Assembly (NCBI RefSeq): GCF_024362325.1
Contig: NZ_CP101497.1
Span: forward strand, 930,001 to 994,000
Reading direction: 5' to 3'
DNA from: Microcella humidisoli
GTDB taxonomy: Bacteria; Actinomycetota; Actinomycetes; Actinomycetales; Microbacteriaceae
DNA length: 64,000 nucleotides
A program made the position numbers and the translations under genes. This document shows, one piece after another, positions 16,658 to 25,494 of this stretch. Position 1 is the stretch's first letter. Each line of letters opens with the position of its first letter. The notes under the pieces were generated by a model, which did no database searches, was not told the DNA's origin, and worked only from the letters and a program-made list of their open reading frames with translations.

Positions 16658-16671
16658 TTTGATCGATCAAA
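16658..16671. promoter_or_regulatory. Palindrome TTTGATCGATCAAA, candidate LacI operator 2
   Basis: This perfect 14-bp palindrome lies in the AT-rich centre of the lacI-glucosidase divergent region, just before a possible -10 for the glucosidase (TAGTGT, 16680-16685). Its form fits LacI-family operators. Confidence 0.65.
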
Positions 16672-16756
16672 TTATTCGGTAGTGTTGCCGATATTCGACA
16701 CCGGTGTCAACCCCTACGGCGCCGGCACCCGCGACTCAGCCAGGAGGCCGACCACC

Positions 16757-18772
16757 GTGACCGCATCACTGCAACCGCTGCTGAACGACGAGCTCGTCGT
16801 GCTGCGGGCCCCCACGCAGGCGTGGTCGTCGCCGCGCGGAACCATGGGCGATGCGGCCATCCACGGCATCTACGTGAGCGACGTGCGCCTCGTGCGCGGC
16901 CTGCGCGTGCGCGTCGGCGATCAGGATGCGGAGCACCTGTCGACCTCGCTGCGCAGTGCCGACGGCGCCCGCATCGAGTCGCTCTTGCGCCACCTCGACG
17001 ACCACACGCCCGACCCAGAGGTGCGGCTGACGCTCGAGCGCACGGTCGACGCGCGCGGCGTGCACGACCGCCTGACGGTGCGCAACCGCCACGAGCACGC
17101 CCTCAGCGCGCCGGTCGTCATCGAGCTCGACCTCGACGCCTCGAGCATGGACGACGTCAAGCTCGGGCACGCGCCCACCGCGAGCCCCGAGCTCGTTATC
17201 GAGCCCTCCGGCGGCGGCGCGACCGCGCGCTGGAGCGGCGAGAGCGTCGCGGCGCGCGTCAGCTCGACCGCGCTCGAGATCGAGCGCACCCCCACGGGCA
17301 TCCGCCTCGTCACGACGATCGAGGTCGGGCCCGGCGGCAGCGCCAGCGTCGACTGGCGGCTCGACGCCGACGACGCGATCGGAGCCGTGCGCGGCGACGC
17401 GCGGCCCGTGCCGTGGAATCGCCCCGAGGTGCACGCGGGCGACCAGCGCCTCACGCGCTGGGTCGACCGCGCGCTCGACGACCTCGACGCGCTGCGCATG
17501 ACCACGGCGCAGCATCCGGAAGAGACGTTTCTCGCCGCCGGCGCCCCCTGGTTCTTCACGCTCTTCGGCCGCGATTCGCTGTGGGCCGCGCGCATGATGC
17601 TGCCGCTCGGCACGCAGCTGGCGGGCAGCACCCTGCGCGTGCTCGCGGGCCTGCAGGGCACGCGCGACGAGCCCGAGTCGGCGCAGGAGCCGGGCAAGAT
17701 CATGCACGAGCTGCGCCGCCAGTCGCTCGTGATCGACGACGACATCACGCTGCCGCCGCTCTACTACGGAACCGTCGACGCCACCCCGCTCTGGGTGTGC
17801 CTGCTGCACGACGCCTGGCAGTGGGGCCTGCCCGACGACGAGGTGCGCGCCCTGCTGCCGAACCTCGAAGCCGCGCTCGGCTGGATGCGCGACAGCGGCG
17901 ACGCCGACGGCGACGGCCTGCTCGAGTACATCGACCGCAGCGGGCACGGCCTGGCCAACCAGGGCTGGAAAGACTCGGGCGACAGCGTGCAGTGGCGCGA
18001 CGGCTCGCTCGCCGACGGCCCGATCGCGCTGTGCGAAGTGCAGGCCTACGCCTACGAGGCGGCCATGGGCGGCGCCGCGCTGCTCGAAGCGTTCGGCCGA
18101 CCCGGCGCTGACGAGTGGCGCGCCTGGGCCGAGCGCCTGCGCACGGCTTTCCACGCCGCGTTCTGGATCACCGACGCCGAGCGCTGCGGCGATCTCGGCC
18201 CGTATCCGGCCATCGCGCTCGACGCGCAGAAGCGCCCCGTCGACACCGTCACGAGCAACCTCGGGCACCTGCTCGGCACGGGCCTGCTCGACGCCGAGCA
18301 GTCGGCGCTCGTCGCCGCCCGCCTCGGCTCGCCCGAGCTCGACTCGGGCTACGGCCTGCGCACGATGTCGACCGACTCGACCGGCTACTGGCCGCTGAGC
18401 TACCACGGCGGCTCGGTGTGGACCCACGACACCGCCATCGCCGTGCTCGGGCTCGCCCGCGAGGGGCACGACGAGGTGGCGACCTCGCTCGCGCGCGGGC
18501 TGCTGCGCGCCGCCGAGGGCTTCGACTACCGCATGCCCGAGCTGCACTCGGGCGACCCCGTCGACGAGGTCGGCCTCCCCGTGCCGTACCCCGCCGCCTG
18601 CCGCCCGCAGGCGTGGTCGGCGGCCTCCTCGGTGGCCGTGCTCAGCGCGGCCCTGGGGCTGCGACCGGATGCCCTGGCCGGCACCGTGCACTCGTCACCG
18701 CTCCGGGGCCTCGGGTCCGTCGCCGTGCGCGGGCTGCGCATCGGCGACCGGTCGGTCGACGTCGGGCTCTGA
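16757..18772 (+). CDS. Glycogen-debranching-type amylo-alpha-1,6-glucosidase-like protein
   Basis: This 671-residue protein has an N-terminal beta-sandwich of the glycogen debranching N-terminal type (residues 1 to about 220; SSPRGTMGDAAIHGIYVSDVRLV) and a C-terminal (alpha/alpha)6 barrel like GH15/GH63 enzymes (PWFFTLFGRDSLWAARMMLP, LEYIDRSGHGLANQGWKDSGDS, GGSVWTHDTAIAV). It probably hydrolyses alpha-glucosidic bonds of oligosaccharides imported by the divergent operon. The start is GTG at 16757, 9 bases after CAGGAGG. No signal peptide is present. Its last 78 bases overlap a possible small gene on the other strand. Confidence 0.85.
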   Translation: MTASLQPLLNDELVVLRAPTQAWSSPRGTMGDAAIHGIYVSDVRLVRGLRVRVGDQDAEHLSTSLRSADGARIESLLRHLDDHTPDPEVRLTLERTVDARGVHDRLTVRNRHEHALSAPVVIELDLDASSMDDVKLGHAPTASPELVIEPSGGGATARWSGESVAARVSSTALEIERTPTGIRLVTTIEVGPGGSASVDWRLDADDAIGAVRGDARPVPWNRPEVHAGDQRLTRWVDRALDDLDALRMTTAQHPEETFLAAGAPWFFTLFGRDSLWAARMMLPLGTQLAGSTLRVLAGLQGTRDEPESAQEPGKIMHELRRQSLVIDDDITLPPLYYGTVDATPLWVCLLHDAWQWGLPDDEVRALLPNLEAALGWMRDSGDADGDGLLEYIDRSGHGLANQGWKDSGDSVQWRDGSLADGPIALCEVQAYAYEAAMGGAALLEAFGRPGADEWRAWAERLRTAFHAAFWITDAERCGDLGPYPAIALDAQKRPVDTVTSNLGHLLGTGLLDAEQSALVAARLGSPELDSGYGLRTMSTDSTGYWPLSYHGGSVWTHDTAIAVLGLAREGHDEVATSLARGLLRAAEGFDYRMPELHSGDPVDEVGLPVPYPAACRPQAWSAASSVAVLSAALGLRPDALAGTVHSSPLRGLGSVAVRGLRIGDRSVDVGL

Positions 18773-18934
18773 CCGCTGCTCCTGCTCGCCCGAAGGCTGC
18801 GAGCCCGACGCCTCGCGCTCGGCGAGCGAGCGACGCACGGCCGGGCCCAGCACGATCACGGCGACGGCCAGCAGCACGAGCAGCAGCACGCCGAGCACCG
18901 CGGCAGTCAGAACGATGATGATCGACAGATCCAC
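18695..18934 (-). CDS. Small single-pass membrane protein, 79 residues
   Basis: The frame has one long N-terminal hydrophobic helix (residues 3-31: DLSIIIVLTAAVLGVLLLVL onward) followed by a basic then acidic, Gln/Asp/Glu-rich tail. This looks like a real small bitopic protein with the tail in the cytoplasm. It starts with GTG at 18934 and overlaps the glucosidase 3' end by 78 bases, so part of its tail is constrained by the other frame. The ribosome binding site is weak. No function can be suggested. Confidence 0.45.
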   Translation of the reverse strand: MDLSIIIVLTAAVLGVLLLVLLAVAVIVLGPAVRRSLAEREASGSQPSGEQEQRSEPDVDRPVADAQPAHGDGPEAPER

Positions 18935-18991
18935 GCGCTCAGCATGGCACCGCTCGCGGGCGCTGCGCCCGCCCGCTCCGAGCTGCGTCGT

Positions 18992-19294
18992 TCAGAGCAG
19001 CGTCGCCGCGAGGAAGGCCGCGTAGGCGGCGAGCGCCGCCCAGGCGGTGACGTCGATCGCGCGCTTCGTCGCCCGGGCGAGCACGAGCGCCGCGGTCGTC
19101 GCGAGCAGCGCCCAGCAGATCGAGTGCCCGAAGCGGATGAGCCACGACTGCACCCCCGTGGTCGACGCGGCGCGCTCGGGCACGACGAACAGCCACAGCA
19201 CCGCGAGGCCGAGGCTCACGACGAGCCCGCCGACGGCGAGCGCGGTGCGATGCCGCTCGACGAACCGAGGGCGCGGGGCAGGACTCGTGGTCAT
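18992..19294 (-). CDS. Hypothetical small membrane protein, 100 residues, three TM segments
   Basis: The protein has a charged N-terminus (PRPRFVERHRT) and three predicted membrane helices at about residues 18-38, 50-70 and 78-98. A central ...IRFGHSICWALLATTAALVLARATKR... segment holds a conserved-looking His and Arg pair. The start is ATG at 19294 after CTGGGGG. I do not recognise a named family. It follows the flavoprotein gene on the same strand with an 83-base gap. Confidence 0.65.
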   Translation of the reverse strand: MTTSPAPRPRFVERHRTALAVGGLVVSLGLAVLWLFVVPERAASTTGVQSWLIRFGHSICWALLATTAALVLARATKRAIDVTAWAALAAYAAFLAATLL

Positions 19295-19377
19295 GCCCCC
19301 AGGCAAGCAGGTGCGCGGCCCGGCGGGCATCCCCCGATCGGTGGATGCTCGCGCGACGGCCGACGGCCAGCGGGCGC

Positions 19378-20478
19378 CTAGCGCCCCATCTTGCTCAGTG
19401 TCGCGACGACCTGCCGCGCGATGTTGCGACCCGCGCGGTTCGCGCCGATCGTCGAGGCGGCCGGGCCGTAGCCCGCGAAGAACACGCGGGGGTCGCGCGC
19501 CGAGTGGTGGCTCGCCACCGAGACGCCGCCCTCCTTCTCGCGGAGCTTGAGCGGGGCGAGGTGGCGCAGCTCGGGCCGGAAGCCGGTGGCCCAGATGATG
19601 GCGTCGGCGGCCTGGCGCGTTCCGTCCTGCCAGACCACAGCATCCGGTTCGATCGTGGCGAACATGGGCTTGAAGTCGAGCACCCCGCGATCGAGCGCGG
19701 CCTGGATGCGGCGCGTGCGCGGCACGCCCGTGCCCGAGACGATGCTCGGCAAGGCGCGTCCGGCGCGCGCGGCCTCGTCTTGCGCCGCGACGGCCTGCTC
19801 GGCGGCCTCGAGGTTGAGCTCGACCTCGTCGAGGAACTCGGGCGGGCGCCGCGTGGCCCACGTGATGCTCGCGGCGTGGCCCTCCAGCTCGAGGATGAAC
19901 CCGATCGCGCTCGTGCCGGCGCCCACGACGACGACGTTGAGCCCCGCGAACTCTTCGGCGGCGACGTAGTCGGCGGTGTGCACCTGCCGGCCGAGGAAGC
20001 CGTCGCGCCCGGGGTACCAGGGCACGAAGGGCGAGCCCCACGTGCCGGTGGCGTTGACGATCGTCGAAGCGCCGAGCTCGAGCGGGCCGTTCTCGGTCGT
20101 GAGCCGCACGAGCAGGTCGCGGCCGAGATCCTCCACGTGCGTCACCGAGGCCGGGCGCACCACCTGCAGGCCGTAGTGCTCTTCGTACCGCCGGTAGTAG
20201 TCGGCCACGACCTCGCGCGCCGGAGCGTGGTGGTCGGCGGTCGTGAAGCTCAGCCCCAGCTCGTCCATGCCCGGCAGGTCGTTCACGCGGTGGGCCGAGC
20301 CGAGGCGCAGCGCCTCCCAGCGGAACTGCCAGGCTCCGCCCGTGCTCGGGCCGCGGTCGAGCAGCACGAATTCCTGCCCTGCCTCGAGGCCGAGCCGCCG
20401 CAAGTAGTAGGCCACCGAGAGGCCGGCTTGCCCCGCTCCGATGACCACGCACGAGGTGGTCAGGTCGGGGGCAGTCAC
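19378..20478 (-). CDS. FAD-dependent oxidoreductase/monooxygenase-like flavoprotein
   Basis: This 366-residue protein resembles the FMO/YUCCA-like group of pyridine nucleotide-disulfide oxidoreductases. The first Rossmann motif GAGQAG is at residues 14-19 (FAD) and a second, VVVVGAGTSAIGF, lies mid-protein (NAD(P)H). ATGFRPELRHL matches the ATG-type motif linking the domains. The start is taken as GTG at 20478, because a TAGCGT -10 stands 7 bases before it; an in-frame ATG at 20535 would put that -10 inside the gene. Substrate is unknown; members oxidise sulfur or nitrogen atoms or perform Baeyer-Villiger-like reactions. Confidence 0.8.
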   Translation of the reverse strand: MTAPDLTTSCVVIGAGQAGLSVAYYLRRLGLEAGQEFVLLDRGPSTGGAWQFRWEALRLGSAHRVNDLPGMDELGLSFTTADHHAPAREVVADYYRRYEEHYGLQVVRPASVTHVEDLGRDLLVRLTTENGPLELGASTIVNATGTWGSPFVPWYPGRDGFLGRQVHTADYVAAEEFAGLNVVVVGAGTSAIGFILELEGHAASITWATRRPPEFLDEVELNLEAAEQAVAAQDEAARAGRALPSIVSGTGVPRTRRIQAALDRGVLDFKPMFATIEPDAVVWQDGTRQAADAIIWATGFRPELRHLAPLKLREKEGGVSVASHHSARDPRVFFAGYGPAASTIGANRAGRNIARQVVATLSKMGR

Positions 20479-20485
20479 CCGCCCT

Positions 20486-20491
20486 ACGCTA
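20486..20491 (-). promoter_or_regulatory. -10 TAGCGT, leaderless promoter of the flavoprotein gene
   Basis: TAGCGT is followed by 7 bases and then GTG at 20478. It decides the start choice. Confidence 0.55.
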
Positions 20492-20548
20492 CCCCGTGCG
20501 CGGGATGCTGCGGCAGGGGAACCGGGTCGGCTCACGGGCCGTGCGTGC

Positions 20549-20554
20549 TAAACT
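20549..20554 (+). promoter_or_regulatory. -10 TAAACT, promoter of the DUF3073 gene
   Basis: TAAACT sits 84 bases before the ATG at 20639, so this transcript has a leader of roughly 78 bases with a GAGGGGG ribosome binding site, unlike the leaderless genes nearby. Confidence 0.5.
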
Positions 20555-20638
20555 TCCGCACAGTTTTTCTACCGTCCCGACTCGGCATTCTGGGGTTCTC
20601 CCTAGCTCACCCGACGACACACTGTGAGGGGGTCACGC

Positions 20639-20863
20639 ATGGGGCGCGGCCGACAGAAGGCGAAGCACACCAAGGTGGCTCGCGAGTTGAAGTACTTCAC
20701 TCCCGACACGAACCTGACGGCGCTCGAGCGCGAGCTCGCGGCTGCCGCGCACGCCGAAGAGTACGAAGACAAGTGGGCTCACCTCGTCGATGACGAGGAC
20801 GACCTCGACGACGACGAGCTCGACGAGGACGACGCGGCGAACCCGACGGCGCAGACCGCCTAG
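20639..20863 (+). CDS. DUF3073 family protein, 74 residues
   Basis: The N-terminus MGRGRQKAKHTKVARELKYF is the hallmark of DUF3073, a short actinobacterial family with a basic first half and a very acidic tail (DDEDDLDDDELDEDD). Function is unknown; the basic head and acidic tail might suit nucleic-acid or ribosome binding. The ATG at 20639 follows GAGGGGG. The gene converges on purM with four bases between the stops, a neighbourhood common for this family. Confidence 0.92.
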   Translation: MGRGRQKAKHTKVARELKYFTPDTNLTALERELAAAAHAEEYEDKWAHLVDDEDDLDDDELDEDDAANPTAQTA

Positions 20864-20867
20864 AGCG

Positions 20868-21965
20868 TCAGCTCGCGGCGAACGAGCCGACGAGCCTCAC
20901 GGCTCCGCCGTTCACGCCCTTCGCGCCCTGCTCGAACCCGGTGAGGTCCTGCGCGGCCGTCGAGACGCGGCCGGCGACCCACGCGGGCACGCCCCGGCTC
21001 TCGAGCGCGCGGATGACGGAGCTCGCGGTGTCGTGGGCGACGACGGCGAGCATCCCGAGCCCCAGGTTCCACGTGCCCTCGGTCGACTCGAGGGTGTCAC
21101 CCGCGAGGTCCGCGAGCACGCGGAAGACGGTGGGCGGGCTCCACGAGCCGCGATCGACCTCGACCCAGCTGCCCACGGGCAGCACGCGCGCGAGGTTGGC
21201 GGCGATGCCGCCGCCCGTCACGTGGCTGAGGGCGTGAATGGCGCCGGGCAGCTCGGCGAGGGTGTCGAGCAGCGGCGCCGTGTAGAGCGCGGTGGGGGTC
21301 AGCAGGGTATGGCCCACGACGCCGCCGAACTCGGGCAGCTCGTCGTGGTACCCGATCTTCTTCTCGGCGAGGATGTGGCGCACGAGCGAGAAGCCGTTCG
21401 AGTGCAAGCCGCTCGACGCCATCGCGATGACGACGTCGCCGTGCTGCACGCGCTCGGGCCCGAGCACCTCGTCGGCCTCGACGACGCCGACCGCGGCACC
21501 CGCAACGTCGTAGTCGTCGGGGCCGAGCAGGCCCGGGTGCTCGGCGGTCTCGCCGCCGACGAGCGCCGTGCCCGTCGCGGCGCACGCCTCGGCGATGCCG
21601 CGCACGATGTCGGCGATGCGCTGCGGGTGCACCTTCCCGCATGCGATGTAGTCGGTCATGAAGAGGGGCTTCGCGCCCACGACGACGATGTCGTCGACGA
21701 CCATCGCCACGAGGTCCTGCCCGATCGTGTCGTGAATATCGAGGGCCTGCGCGATCGCGACCTTCGTGCCGACGCCGTCGGTGCTCGTGGCCAGCAGCGG
21801 GCGGCGGTAGCCGAGCAGCGCGCTCGCATCGAAGAGACCCGCGAAGCCGCCCACCCCGCCGAGCACCTCGGGGCCGTGCGTGGCGCCGACGGAGGCCTTC
21901 ATGAGCTCGACCGCACGGTCGCCGGCCGCGGTGTCGACGCCGGCGGCGGCATAAGAATTCGTCAT
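20868..21965 (-). CDS. purM: Phosphoribosylformylglycinamidine cyclo-ligase (AIR synthetase)
   Basis: This 365-residue enzyme closes the imidazole ring of 5-aminoimidazole ribotide with ATP, step 5 of de novo purine synthesis. Recognisable motifs are SYAAAGVDTAAGDRAVELMK at the start, LLATSTDGVGTKVAIA, DDIVVVGAKPLFMTDYIACG, GGETAEHPG and SHVTGGGIAANLARVLP. The start is ATG at 21965 (MTNSYAAAGV); the frame extends upstream without similarity. A TTGACG -35-like element lies upstream. It is divergent from purF across 73 bases, an arrangement that lets one region control both. Confidence 0.95.
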   Translation of the reverse strand: MTNSYAAAGVDTAAGDRAVELMKASVGATHGPEVLGGVGGFAGLFDASALLGYRRPLLATSTDGVGTKVAIAQALDIHDTIGQDLVAMVVDDIVVVGAKPLFMTDYIACGKVHPQRIADIVRGIAEACAATGTALVGGETAEHPGLLGPDDYDVAGAAVGVVEADEVLGPERVQHGDVVIAMASSGLHSNGFSLVRHILAEKKIGYHDELPEFGGVVGHTLLTPTALYTAPLLDTLAELPGAIHALSHVTGGGIAANLARVLPVGSWVEVDRGSWSPPTVFRVLADLAGDTLESTEGTWNLGLGMLAVVAHDTASSVIRALESRGVPAWVAGRVSTAAQDLTGFEQGAKGVNGGAVRLVGSFAAS

Positions 21966-22038
21966 TCGTTCATCCGTTCCGCGGTCTGACAGACTGGCCT
22001 GCGTCACCGTCAACCTTACGGTCTGGAGCACGCCCCGC

Positions 22039-23496
22039 ATGTGCGGCATCGTCGGCATCGTCTCGTCGAGTCCCGTCAACCAGCAGGTCTACGACGCGTT
22101 GGCTCTGCTGCAGCACCGGGGGCAAGACAGCACCGGCATCGCCACCGCCGAAGGGCGCGTGCTGCACATGGCGAAGGCCAAGGGGCAGGTGCGCGAGGCC
22201 TACCGCACGCGCGACATGCGCAGCCTGCTGGGCACCATGGGCCTGGGGCACGTGCGGTACGCCACCCGGGGTTCAGCATCCAGTGAAGAAGAGGCGCAGC
22301 CGTTCTACGTGAACGCGCCGTACGGCATCATCCTCGTGCACAACGGCAACCTCACGAACACGCGCGAGCTGACGCGCGAGCTGTTCGACGTCGACCGCCG
22401 CCACCTCAACACCAACAGCGACACCGAGCTGCTCGTCAACGTGCTCGCGCACGAGCTGCAGGCCCAGGTGACGGGGAACGACCTCGACCCCGACCAGGTC
22501 TTCGCCGCGATCAGCCGCCTGCACGAGCGCGTGGAAGGCTCTTACGCCGCGATCGCCCTCATCGCCGGCCACGGTCTGCTGGCGTTCCGCGACCCCTTCG
22601 GCATCCGCCCCCTCGTGCTCGGCCGCCGCACGACGGGCCTCACGGGCGACGAGTGGGTCGTCGCGAGCGAGTCGCTCGTGCTCGAGGCCGCGGGCTACGA
22701 GACGGTGCGCGACGTCGCGCCGGGCGAGGCCGTGTTCATCTCCGCCTCGGGCGAGATGGTCTCGAAGCAGTGCGCCGCGAACCCGCGCCTGATCCCGTGC
22801 TCGTTCGAGTACGTCTACCTCGCCCGCCCCGACTCGATCATGAACGGCATCTCGGTCTACGAGGCGCGGCTGCGGCTCGGCGACCGGCTCGCCGACACGA
22901 TCGCGCAGTACACGCCCAAGGGCGACATCGACGTGGTCATGCCGATTCCCGACTCGTCGCGCCCCGCCGCCATGCAGGTGGCGCAGAAGCTCGGCATCGA
23001 GTACCGCGAGGGCTTCTACAAGAACCGCTACGTCGGCCGCACCTTCATCATGCCCGGGCAGGCCGAGCGCAAGAAGAGCGTCAAGCAGAAGCTCAACGCC
23101 ATGTCGAGCGAGTTCGCCGGCAAGAACATCCTCATCGTCGACGACTCGATCGTGCGCGGCACGACCTCGAAAGAGATCGTCGAGATGGCCCGCGCGGCGG
23201 GAGCCAACAAGGTCACCTTCACCTCGGCCGCGCCTCCCGTGCGCTACCCGCACGTGTACGGCATCAACATGCCGACCCGCACCGAGCTCATCGCGCACGG
23301 CCGCAAGATTCCCGAGATCAACACCGAGCTCGGCAGCGACTACCTCATCTACCAGGAGGTCGCCGACATGCAGGCCGCGATTCTCGAGGGCAGCAGCATC
23401 GAGTCGCTCGAGATGAGCTGCTTCACGGGCGACTACGTCACCGGCACGGTGAGCCCCGAGTACCTGCGCTGGGTCGAGCAGAACCAGCTGAGCTAG
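22039..23496 (+). CDS. purF: Amidophosphoribosyltransferase
   Basis: This 485-residue enzyme makes phosphoribosylamine from PRPP and glutamine, the committed step of purine synthesis. It begins MCGIVGI, so the catalytic Cys2 is exposed simply by methionine removal and no propeptide is present. The glutaminase half shows GHVRYATRG and HNGNLTN; the transferase half shows the PRPP loop ILIVDDSIVRGTTSKEIV. RPLVLGRR and EGFYKNRYVGRTFI are also typical. It is divergent from purM. The stop is 5 bases from the stop of the convergent membrane protein gene. Confidence 0.96.
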   Translation: MCGIVGIVSSSPVNQQVYDALALLQHRGQDSTGIATAEGRVLHMAKAKGQVREAYRTRDMRSLLGTMGLGHVRYATRGSASSEEEAQPFYVNAPYGIILVHNGNLTNTRELTRELFDVDRRHLNTNSDTELLVNVLAHELQAQVTGNDLDPDQVFAAISRLHERVEGSYAAIALIAGHGLLAFRDPFGIRPLVLGRRTTGLTGDEWVVASESLVLEAAGYETVRDVAPGEAVFISASGEMVSKQCAANPRLIPCSFEYVYLARPDSIMNGISVYEARLRLGDRLADTIAQYTPKGDIDVVMPIPDSSRPAAMQVAQKLGIEYREGFYKNRYVGRTFIMPGQAERKKSVKQKLNAMSSEFAGKNILIVDDSIVRGTTSKEIVEMARAAGANKVTFTSAAPPVRYPHVYGINMPTRTELIAHGRKIPEINTELGSDYLIYQEVADMQAAILEGSSIESLEMSCFTGDYVTGTVSPEYLRWVEQNQLS

Positions 23497-23500
23497 ACGC

Positions 23501-23824
23501 TCAGTCCTCGAGCTCGCCCTCAATCGGCGCGGCGTCGACGACCTGGCGCTCGGCCTCGACCGTGCGGGCCTGCCGTTGCGAGCGGCGGTCGAGCACGACG
23601 CCGATGATCGCGCCGATCAGCACCCCGGCGGTCACCCCGTAGAGCGAGAAGTAGCCGAGCAGCGCCGCGTAGCCGACGAGCGGGTCGGCCGGGAAGAGGC
23701 TCGTCGCCACGAGCGTCGCCAGAAAGCCGATGAGGCCGCCGACGACCATGAACGCGGGGATCTTGGGCGCGCGCCGCACCGTCACCGTCGTGCGGTCGGA
23801 GGCCGGGCTGTCGGGAGTGCTCAC
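23501..23824 (-). CDS. Hypothetical membrane protein, 107 residues, two TM segments
   Basis: The protein has a polar N-terminus of about 22 residues, two hydrophobic helices at about 25-45 and 50-78 (with a Gly-rich YGVTAGVLIGAIIGVVLD second helix) and a charged C-terminus. The second helix pattern resembles glycine-zipper membrane proteins. The family is not named with confidence. The start is GTG at 23824 with a weak CACAAT -10 six bases before it. It converges on purF. Confidence 0.7.
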   Translation of the reverse strand: MSTPDSPASDRTTVTVRRAPKIPAFMVVGGLIGFLATLVATSLFPADPLVGYAALLGYFSLYGVTAGVLIGAIIGVVLDRRSQRQARTVEAERQVVDAAPIEGELED

Positions 23825-23854
23825 GGTCTCATTGTGGCGCAGAGCGCTGGGAAC

Positions 23855-24211
23855 TCAGTAGGCGAGCGGGAAGAGTGCCGACAGATCCGAGCGGGCTCCG
23901 GATGCGTGCACGCGACCCGCCGACGCCGCCTCGCCCCACATAAGCGATCCCGTCGCAATCGCGACGAAGGTCTCGGCGTCGAGCTCGACCACATTCGGCG
24001 GCGTGCCGCGGGTGTGGCGCGGACCCTCGACGGCCTGCACGGCGCCGAACGGCGGCACGCGCACCTCCACGCTGCGGCCCGGGCTGGCCTCGGCGAGCGC
24101 CTGCAGCAGGTAGCGCACGGCCATCGCGAGGTCGGCGCGCTCGGCCGCACCGGCGAGCACCGTGCGCACAGCATCCCGCCCCGTCTGCTCGTCGATGCGC
24201 GCTCGGGCCAT
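23855..24211 (-). CDS. SCP-2-like (sterol carrier family) protein, 118 residues
   Basis: The protein looks like the sterol-carrier-type domain proteins that neighbour purD in actinobacteria. It has a helical N-terminal half (TGRDAVRTVLAG...MAVRYLLQALAEASPG) and a sheet segment VEVRVPPFGAVQAVEGP, ending with DAETFVAIATGSLMWGEAASAGRV, which matches the C-terminal helix of SCP-2 folds. Such domains bind lipids or act as regulatory modules; the actual role is unknown. The start is ATG at 24211 with a TACCCT -10 exactly 6 bases before it. It is divergent from purD with a 35-base gap. Confidence 0.75.
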   Translation of the reverse strand: MARARIDEQTGRDAVRTVLAGAAERADLAMAVRYLLQALAEASPGRSVEVRVPPFGAVQAVEGPRHTRGTPPNVVELDAETFVAIATGSLMWGEAASAGRVHASGARSDLSALFPLAY

Positions 24212-24217
24212 GCTGCG

Positions 24218-24240
24218 AGGGTACCGGCGCTGGGTAGGCT
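24218..24240. promoter_or_regulatory. Overlapping divergent leaderless promoters, SCP-2-like gene and purD
   Basis: The minus-strand -10 TACCCT (24218-24223) is 6 bases before the ATG at 24211. The plus-strand -10 TAGGCT (24235-24240) is 6 bases before the GTG at 24247. With only 11 bases between them, each -35 must overlap the other promoter. Confidence 0.6.
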
Positions 24241-24246
24241 GACCGC

Positions 24247-25494
24247 GTGAGAATCCTCGTCCTCGGTTCGGGTGCCCGCGAGCACGCCATCATCACGGCC
24301 CTGCTGCGGGAGGGGACGGCGCACGAGATCACCGCGGCCCCCGGCAACGCCGGCATCGCCACGGTCGTGCCGACGGTCGCGCTCGACGCGACGCGCGGCG
24401 ACGTCGTGGCCGACTACGCGGTCGACAACGACATCGAACTCGTCATCATCGGCCCCGAGGCGCCGCTCGTCGCGGGCGTCGCCGATGCGGTGCGCCGCCG
24501 CGGCATCGCCGTGTTCGGCCCCGGCCAGGCGGCCGCCCAGCTCGAGGGCTCGAAGGCCTTCGCGAAGCGCATCATGGACGAGGCGGGCGTGCCCACGGGT
24601 CGCGCCATCCGCGCGGGCACCCTCGCCGAGGCCGAGGCCGCGATCGACGAGCTCGGCGCGCCCTATGTCGTCAAGGCCGACGGGCTCGCCGCGGGCAAAG
24701 GCGTCATCGTCACCGACGACCGCGCCGCCGCCGTCGACCACGCCGCGCACTACCTGCAGCAGGGCGGGGTGCTCGTCGAGGAGTTCCTCGCCGGCCAGGA
24801 GGTCAGCCTCTTCCTGCTGAGCGACGGCCACACGGTCGTGCCGTTGAGCCCCGCGCAAGACTTCAAGCGCATCGGCGACGGCGACACCGGCCCGAACACC
24901 GGCGGCATGGGCGCGTACTCGCCGCTGCCGTGGGCCCCCGAGGGCTTCGTCGACGAGGTCATCCGCACGGTCGCCGAGCCGACGGTGCGCCAGCTCGAGC
25001 GCGAAAAGACCCCCTTCATCGGCCTTCTCTACTGCGGCCTGATCGTCACCGAGCAGGGCATCCGCGTCATCGAGTTCAATGCGCGCTTCGGCGACCCCGA
25101 GACGCAGGTCGTCCTGCCCCGCCTCGTCACGCCGCTGAGCGAACTGCTCTTCGCGGCGAGCACGGGCCAGCTCGCGGGCGTCGCCCACCCCGAGTTCAGC
25201 GACGAGGTCGCCGTCACGGTCGTGCTCGCGAGCGAGGGCTACCCCGTGACCGCCGCGCCCAATCGCCCCCTCACCGGGCTCGACGAGGCCGCCGCGGTCG
25301 AAGGCGTCACGATCGCCCACGCCGCCACCGCGCGCTCGGCCGACGGCTTCGTCGCGACGGGCGGCCGCGTGCTGAGCGTCGTCGCCACCGGAGCCGACTT
25401 CACCAAGGCCCGCGCCCGCGCCTACGAGGCCATCGGCCGCATCGGCCTCGAGGGCGGCCAATACCGCACCGACATCGCCGCGCGGGTCGTCTGA
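24247..25494 (+). CDS. purD: Phosphoribosylamine-glycine ligase (GAR synthetase)
   Basis: This 415-residue ATP-grasp enzyme joins glycine to phosphoribosylamine, step 2 of purine synthesis. It starts [15 protein letters not shown] and contains the family signature [13 protein letters not shown], the ATP-grasp loop [15 protein letters not shown], and [14 protein letters not shown]. The start is GTG at 24247, six bases after a TAGGCT -10, so translation is probably leaderless. The stop overlaps the purC start (ATGA at 25494), giving a purD-purC operon. Confidence 0.95.
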   Translation: MRILVLGSGAREHAIITALLREGTAHEITAAPGNAGIATVVPTVALDATRGDVVADYAVDNDIELVIIGPEAPLVAGVADAVRRRGIAVFGPGQAAAQLEGSKAFAKRIMDEAGVPTGRAIRAGTLAEAEAAIDELGAPYVVKADGLAAGKGVIVTDDRAAAVDHAAHYLQQGGVLVEEFLAGQEVSLFLLSDGHTVVPLSPAQDFKRIGDGDTGPNTGGMGAYSPLPWAPEGFVDEVIRTVAEPTVRQLEREKTPFIGLLYCGLIVTEQGIRVIEFNARFGDPETQVVLPRLVTPLSELLFAASTGQLAGVAHPEFSDEVAVTVVLASEGYPVTAAPNRPLTGLDEAAAVEGVTIAHAATARSADGFVATGGRVLSVVATGADFTKARARAYEAIGRIGLEGGQYRTDIAARVV

